Positions 26,701 through 38,700 of a stretch of 64,000 nucleotides of DNA are shown here, piece after piece. A model generated the notes under the pieces. It ran no database searches and was not told the DNA's origin. It saw only the letters and a list, made by a program, of their open reading frames with translations. The DNA comes from Strongylocentrotus purpuratus (taxonomy: Eukaryota > Echinodermata > Echinoidea > Camarodonta > Strongylocentrotidae): positions 4,967,214-5,031,213 of the forward strand of contig NW_022145609.1 in assembly GCF_000002235.5 (NCBI RefSeq), given 5' to 3'. A program made the position numbers and the translations under genes. Each line of letters starts with the position of its first letter. Position 1 is the first letter of the stretch.

Positions 26701-29700
26701 TGACTGGATAATAATGTCATGAAAAATATATAAAGAAACTAGTTTTAAAGAGGTGAGTTGACATGACAGCCGGCCAATCATGAGTGAATGCTCTAAATGA
26801 GCCCCGCCCACTTATACAATTTTCATTCAATACGATGTTCAGCAGGAACATGATTCTTTATTGAGTTTTTTGTTTCAAACGATACTCAAACATGTATTTC
26901 ACCGTACAGCATTTCATTACGTGATGTTCAGACTTGAGAAATGGATAATTACTTAACATAAGCTATGCAATTCTTGTATAGTGATACAATGAATTCTGGT
27001 TGTCTGAATGGGGCAAGTGTTTCTCTTTCTAGGTCAGCATCGAGGATGAAAGTACAGTAGCTTGGCTCATCCTCTATGCATCATTAACCTCCTGTGTAGA
27101 GAATTGACATGGGTCTATTCTCACGGGTTTCCGTGGCGATGGAACAAATTTGAAGGTGGTGGAAATGAAATTAAGTCAGTCACTTTGGAGGCAGGTGTCT
27201 GTGTTTTTTCAACCATAAAAAGGTCCCCATTGTTTGGAGCAAGAAGAAGACTATGTCTACAAAATGCCTATTGATGTAATGCCCTTTTAAAAACCAAAAC
27301 CAACAAATCTGGAATCAATTTCTATTCGGTTAGATAATGTACCAACCTAGCACGTGAAGAAATTATTGCTGCTTTTTTGTCACTTGGTCACTTTCTAATG
27401 CAACTTTATCTTGATATTCATCTTAGTATAAAGAAAATGTTCAAGATAATATTAAAATTATAAAAAAACACTTTACCCCAACAAAGTTTGTACATGCAGG
27501 CCCCAATGTCTCGATTGGATTGTTTTTTAGAATCATTTAAGAATATGTCTACAAGTGATTTCTCAAGGAAGTTGATTTTTTTCTTTTTCCTTGCTATTGT
27601 TCTTCCGCTCTATTTAACACTACATTGCATTAACTTTTTTTAATAAGAATTAATAATGTCCTTAAGAGAAATCTCGAGATTATGATGACCCTGTGGTTTC
27701 CTATTCCAAAGCACGTTCAGTGGCTAAAAGCTATTTGTGTGTATGCCACATCTCTAATACCCTTTCCTGTATCTTTTCTTATATTAAAAGAAGGGCTGCA
27801 TTATAATATTTCAAGCTTTTCAATATAGCACAAAGAGATGAAAAATTAATAACTATCATGACCCTAAGAAACAAAAGGTATATGCATTAAGCCCGTCGCC
27901 TTGGATTGGGTAGTCACCTTTATATTCTCAATAAGAAGTTTGTTCTATACTTCAGTGTTGGTATACAGAAGAACGGTACTCCATAAGAAATATCAATTCG
28001 TCAGGGTGTATTTTAAGATAAAATCCATCCATGGTTTTCTAATTAACAAAGGTCAAATCCTTAGCTTTGATGATGGAGAAAATATTCATTAGTTCACTAG
28101 CTGACCTCTGGATTACAGTTCTAAAATGAATTCTCTCATTCCATTTTGGGGGCAAGTACAACTCTCATATCCGCATCATCATCAAAATTTCATATCATTT
28201 TTTTGGAGCCAGAAGTGGATTAACTCATGTACATTCACAGAGATAATGCCCTTCTGGCTCTCAACAGCTGATATGAAACCAGCAAAGCAGCCAATATCTG
28301 CAATGGTCAGCTAGCTACCGAATCTTCATGCAAAAGCTGCATAAAATAGCCGACCTTGGTACGGATTATGGTTTCTATTAACAATTTTGGATACTGAAGC
28401 CATTTTTCAACATCGTCTCCTGCAAGCTAGAAGGTCATTAGCTCAAGTGATTTGACATGGATTATGGCTTTATAACCTTCTGGCTCTCATGACACCATGT
28501 GGGATCTACTGAAGATATGAACTGACTATACACATGGAAAATATCTTTTGATTTTCACGATGAAAAAACATTGTGGATTTTTAATCAAGTAGTGGATAGC
28601 TGTATACCCTACTTTTATGTAGCAACATGAGGGAGAGAGATGACATGGGAACTGCCTAGACTGTTGTACAGTAGGTTAGTGTTCATTAACATAGTTAGCT
28701 ATTGAAAAATGAGTTTTAAGGGGAGAGAATTAATAAAAACCTGGAAGTGTGAAGAACTAGTAAAGTAATGATAATTCTCAAATACCAGCTCTATTTTTTT
28801 CTCAAAAATCTTTCTTGAATAAGTGCACACGCATTCCAACCCAGAAAGATATAACTTGGATGAACCCAGGGATGCATTACACCCCTTTGAGTCTCTTTCC
28901 CATCCCCTATTCAGCTCTTGTAGCTGATCTGGCATCATCTCTTGGAACAAGAGCCCTTGATGGGAAGCTGGAACATGTAAGGTTACAGCGAAAAAATAAA
29001 GAAACAGTGAATTTCTAGCCAGGATAAAATATCCCACTCCAAGGTTTCATAGCATCCAGTTTCATAAAAGCCAGCCGCAACATCGGACTTGAGAACACCA
29101 TACTCGAGAACATCTCAAACTCCACCATAAAAAAGAACTACATTCCATTCCCCGCGACATTTTCGATTTCCTGCAGTTTCCTCCCATTGATTCTCCATCC
29201 CAGGTTGTCATGGTAACGGATAATGCTACGTGACATGAATGGTGAAAAAAACTGCAGAAAACGGTGATCAAATTTGTGTAATGGTGCGGGAGATTGAATG
29301 TGTTGGTGGCCCGTCATCGTCTGCATGCCTTTTTAATTTGAGATCGATCATCTGTAACTGATAGAGGTGAAAATAGTCTCCTTCAAAATATCAAAAGAGG
29401 AGGAAAATGGGTCATCTTCAAAAACAGGTCCTCTCTTCAAAGGAATTCTTCTTATAACGTGATATATAAAACTTATGAAAATGGTCATGAAAACATCAAT
29501 ATCTATTCAATAGTTTGACTATACATTTATGTCTAATAAAACAGCTCACTTTATCTATCTAATCGTCACTATTTCATTCAGTTTCCTTTCCTTGCTTCAT
29601 TTTCTCTCCTGTAACAGCACTTTAACCTTGACAATGAGTCTGCTTTTATTCATTTTCTAAATGTTATCTAGTTTAACTCTTTGGAGTTCTTTGTTGCATT

Positions 29701-32700
29701 GGCTTCCTGTTTTTCTCTCTTTGCTTTAAAACTAGAAAGAAAAGAAGAAAACAGTGCTATCCATCTAGTTATACTATTCCAAGGCAGACATAGAGAATAA
29801 TAGCACTATATTTATTACAAACAAAAGAAAATAGATATACCAGAAAAATAGACATGAATTGATCTACATACCTTAGCTTGCATTGTAACATTGTTTTAGG
29901 AGAAGATGGGAAATTGCCATTATCATCATGGATGATAAAGTTCATAATTCGTTCCCTCTTTCTCTCTATTTCTATCTGTTCTTCCACTCTCTTTTCCCCT
30001 CATTTCACCTCATTTTTCTAATCTCCTCCTTCTCTAGTATACCCATGCCGACAATAAGCCTCCCGCTGCCACGGCATAATAGTCTTCCTTCCAATCTATA
30101 TGGTAATCTCTTCCTGATCACCTATCTCAAACATGCATGATTTAAACTTGCAAATTAACTTGCTGATCATCAACGCTGCTTATAAATACCAAACCACTGA
30201 AACCCATCTCTCTCCAAACTTTCATAGTTAATAGATTGGATATGCATGTGTTCCTATACCCTAAAGCAAGTGTAGCATTTCTCCAGGATATCACTAAGTA
30301 CTATTGAAGCTGGTATGACTATGCTTAAATGTACAACATTACCCATAAAGCTGGAGTAAATTTGATAAAGTTTTTATCTTCTATCAAAACTTCATTGATC
30401 AAGCTCTATGACACTATCAATAATAATAAATCGTATTGTCACAATTGGTAAGAAAATTTAACTTCTGCTTTATAGGCAGGTGGCCTTTATGTACAGGTCT
30501 TTTAAGACATGTTTTAATGAGATACCATTTCCAAGGGAAACCAAAAATGTGGTCTTTCTATACAGGTGGTCGTTAAAGCAGGTTTGACTGTACCGTAATT
30601 GAACTAACCATTTGAATACAGAGACTAAGATAACATGAGATTAAAAAAAATTCTGATAACAAAAAAAAAGAAGGAAATTTGTTGATGTAATTGTCAACCA
30701 GTGAAGAATAGTTTTTTTTCCTCATTTCATTACAAATGTGAACGAATGCCTTCAAAGAAACTTTCTGGGGGCAGCAGGTATCGCTTACATCGTATTAGAG
30801 ATACAATTATACAACTTAATATCAGAGATGTGACTCATCAACAAGTACTAGGGAGTCATCCTTAGGGTTTATGATGTCATTGTAGATCTAATTTTACAGA
30901 TCAGACAGCTATTCTAGATCTATATGTATCAGCACATTGAGTTTCAGAACACAGGTACACATAAATAGCATACTTTACAAACGGAATGTGCTGATATCAC
31001 TGCATTATGCTAAGAGTATTTACGTTTTTTGTAAGTCTATTTTTTGTAAACTAATTAAATGAATTTGAAGGATTTTTTGAAAACTCATTAAGGTTTTATG
31101 CAATAAAATATTATAACACAAAAAAGCAAAGGTCTACACATTCTGGTAATAAAGCAAACATTATCCTGCAGATAATTATTCCTGCATTGCGAATCCAGTC
31201 CTCTCTCTCCCTCTCTCCTCTCTCCCCTCCCTCTCTCTCTCTCTCTCTCTCTGCCTCTCTCTATCTCTCTTTCTCCCTCTCTCCCTCTCCTTTTCCCCCT
31301 CACTCCCCCTCACTCCCCCTCCATCTCCCCCTCCCACTCCCTGCCCCACTGGGCTGTAGCGGAAGGGGGAGCTTGAAATGGCGTCTCGCATCGCAACGTC
31401 TCTAGAATAAAACGTCACACTCTAGAGAAACAATGGCACCCCCCTCCAGGCAGTGATCCAACCCCCATCTTCCGTTTTCCTAGAGGAACGCTCTCTCTCC
31501 CCTGACACACACGTATCGTCCATCAGATTGTTTTTATAGGCCTCTTACAAGAAGCCCTCCGCCGCGGGGTGTCACGTATGTAGGTTATTTATTTCTGGCA
31601 AGTGTGACATTTTATTTAGCCAAATTAACTTGTCATATTGACTACAATTATGAGATGGAATGCAGGCACGGTTCAAGTATTAGAATGTTTGTCGCTCAGA
31701 GGCACACTCGGTAATTTTGCATCGTCTTCTTCGCATTACGTAGCTTGTACTTCTATCTCCACGCTGCACTATTCAACGTTATTAAAACAATCATACACAG
31801 CTCGCGAGAGATGGTTTGCATTTATAAGCAAGACTTTGATCACGAGCATTCAGAACACCTAATTGATTTTAAAAACTCTCTTCTTAATTGTGTGTAATGT
31901 AATGTTAACAACTTGAGGAACAGATTCAACTCTTATATCAAAACATAATCCTGACAATTGTATTTGCATCCAACACAAACATGGTATTTTTTGATGAAAA
32001 AATGGCTATTAAACACCTCAGTATACACTGCAAATTTCTTCAACATACAGGCAATAATACTGATATCAGTTAAGAATTTATGGGGGCATATGTTACATGT
32101 ATCATGTATTTAAATCAAAATTAATAGATTTTCCTGCATATTGTGTAGGCCTAAGATAAAAAAAACAACAACAATGTTTTAAAACTTATCATGTGAAGTA
32201 GATGGAAGTCCTTTTTATACTAGATTTTATATCCATAAATGAAATTTCAGAACTTCTAGTGACCCCTCATAACTGTACCCATGCATGCTGAAATACTTTC
32301 AAAACTAATAATTAGAGCCTTCCCCCTGTAATGGCTAAGCCCATGTGCCGACTGTTGAAAGTAAACTGATCACGTTTCATCGCTATGTCAGGTTTGAGTA
32401 TCGGAGCTGACCCTGCGTGTTGAGAGCTTGTATGATTAAGCCAGTGTCGTGAGCCCCTCGTTTGTTGTCGTAACCTGCTAGCGTGATACCCCTTTGGCAT
32501 GCCTGAGTTGCACCAGTGTAAACTTCCCCCTCACTTGGTCATCACTTAGATTGAGATGGAAGACAGTCAGGTTTGTCTCGTTTATTTCTGGTGGAGTTTA
32601 GACTTTACTTTGTACATTTTGTAAAAATATTCTACTATTGCATTTGTTCTTGTAGAGTTGTATTAATTATGAGAATGATAGATAAATAAGAGAATTGTAT

Positions 32701-35700
32701 TTGTCACATGATTTACACAAGTGTCCTCATATACATGGGACTCCAATCTCAACTTTTGAGATCCAGGGGCCTGTTTCATAAAACTTGTTATCTATAACAA
32801 ATGTTAAATTTCTATGACAAATTTGCTCTCGGCCAATCAGATACCATGATTTCAGTAGCTTATGACAGTAGCTTGTAACTTGTTAATGATATCAAGTTTT
32901 ATGAAACAGGGTCCAGAAGTCATTAACTCTGTATACATGTATGCTTTGACATCATTCTGGGTCTCTGAAGATAATATCTATTTTCAATCAGTATCACAGC
33001 ACATTTGTAGCAATTATAACCTAATAGCAATTATTTTCAAAAAATCAATCTAACGCATTCTCAACAGCCTTGTGTGTCACCTATTGTAATGTGCGACATA
33101 ACAATGACATATTACTGGTACTTAATCTGAACATAATTTCAATGGGACATAGGGTATTGAAATCGCTCTTCAGTTTTATTTTTTTTAATTGATGGGATTG
33201 CGTTTCCACTCTGACTACTAATTTTCCATAAAGGGAGAGTACCTTGTTTAACACTTCAACATCAAATACTTGATACACACAGAGCTTCCACCATACTGAC
33301 TGAAAAGATACCCTGCCTGGAACATGAGGAAGGATCACTTCACATCAGAGAGTTGTGCAGAGTGCCATCAACATGGATACCGCAATTAAAAGGTTCCCGC
33401 CTTGTGTGCCCCGATTAATTATTTACAGTTTGAGGATAATTTATGGCAAGTCCAACGCTCACACATGCAAACAAACCTCTCCAAGATGATATATATATAT
33501 GTATGTATCCAAGCAATCATAAAAGTAGGTCCCTTCCATTTAGGATGACTGTAACTCAAGTGACTTCTGTCGGGTATCTATCACACAAGGGACCCAAAAC
33601 ACTTAAAGGGGAGATCCAAAACACTTAAAGGGGAAATGATCGCTTCCAGCAATCCAGGGTAGTGTATTTCACTGATTTGCTAGAATGAGGATACTAAATA
33701 TTAGCAGATGATTTGATGAAGGGGCACAATGTGTAAAAAGATCTAACAAACCCATCCACAAAGTGTATTTTTTGTAAGATGAAGTGAGGTCTCAAAATAA
33801 AAGGCAAAAAAAAAATGTTCACAATAATTTGACAAAGAAGGGGAGCCATATGTGATCCCTTCCCTCATCCAATCTCTTCTGCTGTACATCAAACAGAATT
33901 TGATTTACATCATGCTTTCTCTTGTTATCGCCTATAAATGTGATATAAAAAAACTGAATGGGCATCCAATCATTAGCTTAGATTGCAGCAGTTTTATCTC
34001 CTCATATCAATATATGAAAAATATGCTAATAGCATCTCCTGTAAGGAATTTTTACACGACGCAGTATGCAGGTACAGTGCTTTTTTGTTTCTTCCTTGCA
34101 CTACTAAGATTTAGTATGTGGTACAAATGCTTCCCTCCTTCATGCAAGGTGCAATCTGGATATCACCGTTGAGAGAAGAGACTATACTATCCAATAGGAG
34201 ATTTGTGTTAAATGATTGACATTAGCATCCAATCTCTCAACTCCTAACCAAGTGGACCAATATCACCAAGTACAAACTTTCTTCCATCTCAAGCAATAAT
34301 CAATCATACATGCTACCCCTAGTGCCTCAAAGGGGACTTGAGTGCGTGTGCAGAAAGTCAACAAATAGTTTTAGCGGATATTAGAGACACATCGCTTCAT
34401 CCCCATCGAGTGGGAGACTGATGTTGCACTGGCAAGACAGAGGCGGAATGACGTAACTCCGTGTCCCATCTAGTTGGAAACATACTCCAGCAGAGGAAGA
34501 ATTTATCATTTGAATGATGAGATGGGAAAGAGATTACTAGCTTATGTCGAGGATCAAAGACAATAGAGTAATTCAGAGATGAGACAGAGAAATTCCCCAA
34601 AAGAAGGAAGATCACTTGGGGGTCCAGTGGCAGTGCCCCTGCTGGGTTGGGGTGGGGGAGGGGGGTTAAGGGGTAGAGCACCCTTACTGTGATTACAGGT
34701 TTTAAGGTTTTTAATTTTAATTTTTTTTAAACGGTCTTGAAATATCGAAATCAGCGGAAATCGGCTAATCGGAGGAGGAATCTCATCCCTGAAAGTTTTA
34801 CTTACCAGTACCCAAAAAAGGCTCTGTACATTGCTTTGCTTTTAGGTAATGTAAGCTATGCAATAAATCAACAATGGGGATAAAACTTAAGTTACCAAAC
34901 CAATGTACTTTTAAAGTCATAATTGTCAAAACAGTATCATTTTGATACTATTATGCTCGTGGTTTGAGTGCACAAAAGCTGTGCTACAGTGCTAGAAAGA
35001 TAAATGACTAGGACAGGTCATCAAGCAACAAATGGTATGTTTATTTACCTCCTCTTCACAAAATTGTGCAATATTCTTCTCTTTGTTGGAGAAAATGTAG
35101 AGCACCATGTTCAATGTCACTGTTCAAGAATCAGACCAGCACACAACTGGTATGACGATCAGGGGCATTAAGTTCAAATTGGTTGTAAAGCTTTGATACC
35201 AGACCGATTCTTACTCCCCCTCATTTCCCATAGCACTACCCCATAGGTCCCATTCTGACTAGAAAAAAATGTTTTACAGCTAAACAATAATCCATATAAA
35301 CATTTAACAACTAAATTAGTCATACCATTTGTAAATTGGATGTTTTTTGTATTTTCTAAACTCAAGAATGGTGGAATTTATTGAATACTTATATAAGTTC
35401 AATACTTCACATTCTCAAGAAACATAAAAAAAGGACAAATCAATTTTTCACAAATTTCAACAATTACAAAACTTGGCAAGGGTATGATTAGTTTTGTTCT
35501 TAACTATATTGTTTATAAATATTTACGTTCTTCTAGCCGAATGTCTGAATGTATATAGTGAAGCAGAGGTTTTGAGCATCCATTCAAGAACTAGTGCCCA
35601 CTGCCAATGTGAATATAGTATTGACTACAAAACATATGCTGATGTGAGCTGCACAGCTTGTTAGTTGGTACCCTCGAGCAATGCCCGCGATTTAAGCTTA

Positions 35701-38700
35701 TATTAAACATACGGTATGAGCTGATCTCCATAAACCTAAATTTCTTGGTACAGTGTGGTGTATGTCAGATATATGCCAATTCCTTTATATGATATTCCCA
35801 TCTTATAATGTCGCCCCGTTTGCTATATGATTATTAATATTTAATGTTTATTCTAACAGACTTTGTATAGAGTTCTTGTATTGTGAATGTCCTGTCTGTA
35901 TCATAATGCACTATCTATAGCACTTGGCGAATCATATTGCTCTCATCGCATCGTTATCACAAATATTGGGTTGCCAACGAGCCAGCTACAATTGCTCCGT
36001 TTATTGCAACCACCCAGCAATGGCCAACCAGATACCATGCTCATATTCTGCGGCGGCGGAGCGGCAGATGATTGTCGGTCTGGCATGATGTCAGGTGAAA
36101 AGTGACTGTTGACAAGACATATTGATAGGGGAGGTATGATTGATAAATTATGGGTGCATTTGGTGGCCTTCTCTTCCGGAGGTAAAGAGATATGTAAGCA
36201 TTACTCATATATGTTCTCCTTTAGGCAGTGCTTTCCCATCTAACAGCCTTCGGTGTTTCCAAAGACTGCTTGGTCTTTAATTCAATTATTGTGTATGAGT
36301 AATACAGCATTGTTGAGATGCTGATGTTGAGATGCTGATGTTCATACATACCATCTTCCTTTTGCTCTTTCAATCTTTTCCCCCGTCTCTTTTTATAATA
36401 AAGACAGCCTGTACTATGTAACTCATGACAATTTTGTTGTATGCACGAGAGATACTCACATTGTTAAACTTTTCTCTCCTTCTCTTTTTCTTTCTCTTTC
36501 TCTCTCTCTCTCTCTCTGTATCTCTGTCCTCTTCTGCTAACCCTTTCCTTCTTTTATCTCTCTTTTCCTTATCTATTTATCTCTCTCTAAATCTATGTCT
36601 GACTCACTATTTCTCTTTCTCTTTCTCTTTCTCTAATGCAATGTATCATACTCAAACATCAATGCGACACTGATAGCACTCAACACCTCAATTGTAAGGT
36701 ACCAAAGAGGCAGACCAAGTAAAATCTACAAAACAAAACTGTTAACAGAATGTTTCCTATTAAACATAAGTTCAAACAAATACATGCATATACTTTTTTC
36801 ATAAAGATGGAGGTGTTCCATTGTCCTATCAAACATTGTATGAATACTGAACAACTGAATATTTAGCCATCAAACAAAGATATAACAGTAAGAGCAGGTG
36901 CTTCAAACAATTTCTCTCTTTTATACTTTTCCTTTCACTTTTCAGACTCATGCAATGCCCAGAAGGTTTCCTAACCCTTAGTTCAAGATTTATTTGCATT
37001 GTTAAACGACCATGCCGTCTTGCTTCCGAATGCATACAGGGGCTTGCTGGAATAAAAATAATATTGACTGTTTCTGGGGAAGAATAACAAAGACAATTTT
37101 TCCTTTCGATTCAAAATATTTAGACACCTAAAGGGGGTCTGGAGACAGAGTAAACCTCTTTCACATTTGGCGTCTGTGTGTATATTTCTCTACATATGAC
37201 TCAAAGCTGAGCTTTTAAATGCTTGCATAGTTGGGATTTATACAAAAGTTTCTCTTACAAGTTTAACCATTTTTACCTATTTCGAGGAAAAAAGAATGAT
37301 TATGATAGATTGTTGACCCGCCCCTCTGCTAGAGACCAGTCATTTGGGTGCCATATAACTTTTGTCAAATATCTGATCTGATTGGGCCAACTTCTTCATG
37401 GCAGGATTATTCTCAGCCTAAATTTCAGCCCAAACAATTAGCTTCCTGATTTGTTTCTAAATATACATTAAATTTGGTAAAATTTGGGGGAATCTTTCAT
37501 TTTTTTGACTTCTGTCTTCTTCCAACTGTAACATATAAAATAGCTAAAATAATAAAAATCTAAATAATAATGAAGTCTGATATGTGTATGAGTGCATAAA
37601 TATTGAAATAGTAGGCCTATAGAATGCATAAAAAAATCTTTGTTTTATACTAAAGATATGTTACATTCCATGCAATAATTTTTTTCAAAAGAACTTTTCA
37701 ACGTATAAATGTTTGTTCTTCTGCTCAACCAAAGCCAGGAAAGAGTTGAATGATTTGTAAAGATTATTTTTTATCCACCTGTATATCATCAAAGGGAAAT
37801 ACAAAACATTAAGTCCAGTTTACTTGTTTTAAAGGGCAATGTACACGACTATAAAAACTATTCAATGAAAGAAACATTACATTGGAATGGTTTGAAAGTA
37901 ACAGGTAATATATGCAAAGTATGATTGACTTACCATCCTCACACATGGCTCCCTCCCATCCCAGGGCGCAGGTACACATGGGGGTTTCCCCTCGGAGGTA
38001 GCAGGTGCCCCCATTCTCACATGGCCAATCATCACATGTCAGATCAGCCGTCTGGTCTGGAGGACCGCCACCCTCGCCACCCTCGCCACCCTCGCCACCC
38101 TCGCCACCCTCGCCGCCCTCTCCGTCACCTGACCCGCTCCCCTCACCGAAGTCCTCATCGTCCGTGATGAGGCCGTTGGTCGTAGGCACGTCGCTGTCGA
38201 TGTCGATAGTTTCACCTGTGTAAAGGAGAGTATAGAAGTTTGAATTCACCGTGTTCAGGATTCTCATTCTTATCATCAAACGAAAGGAATAACAAAGATA
38301 TTTATTTGGTATTAGGTCACAACTTGGCGCGAAACAAAATAGTAACTTACACAACAGGAAATATAATTTTTAATGTCGGTACAGTGCATTAGTCTATAAA
38401 GAAGCATGTTGGACTGTATGAAGGCCACGTAACTACACTTTTCTTTTAATTTTGTTTTACTTAGTGCACGTAGAATATCAAAAGAAACATCTCAAATTTG
38501 TATACATTTCAATTGAAAACCTCACAAGGTGTTAGGAATTGCATTGACGAATTATAAAGCATATGCAACAAAAACATCACAGGGGATATGTATCGAAGTA
38601 GATACAAAGTTAGAAGAGTTTTTCAACATAAAAAGCCACTACAAACGTTACATAGTAAGCAAAGTAGATCAGCAACTGGTTTTTATAGGTCACTGACAGA

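Larger units (their letters stand above)
16893..37933 (-). other. EGFLAM intron (21.0 kb)
   Basis: The longest intron visible. It holds several CT microsatellites, a LINE 3' end (22.6-24.15 kb), an inverted-repeat element (26.13-26.41 kb), hairpin copies 3-5, a second TACAGT-type repeat end (30.5 kb) and a small inverted-repeat element (32.77-32.91 kb). Segments 16.9-19.3, 19.6-22.5, 26.45-28.15 and 32.95-37.9 kb otherwise look like ordinary AT-rich intron; I see no exon with splice sites on either strand. Confidence 0.7.

Noticed and set aside
34690-34800. Possible LTR or virus-like remnant near an A/T-rich stretch followed by ATCGAAATCAGCGG words.
   Set aside because: No paired terminal repeats, primer-binding-like site or coding trace. 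Nothing virus-like is supported anywhere in the window.
37925-38223. Plus-strand open frames rich in Pro/His/Arg opposite the linker exon.
   Set aside because: They are antisense shadows of the 9-bp coding repeat in the EGFLAM exon.
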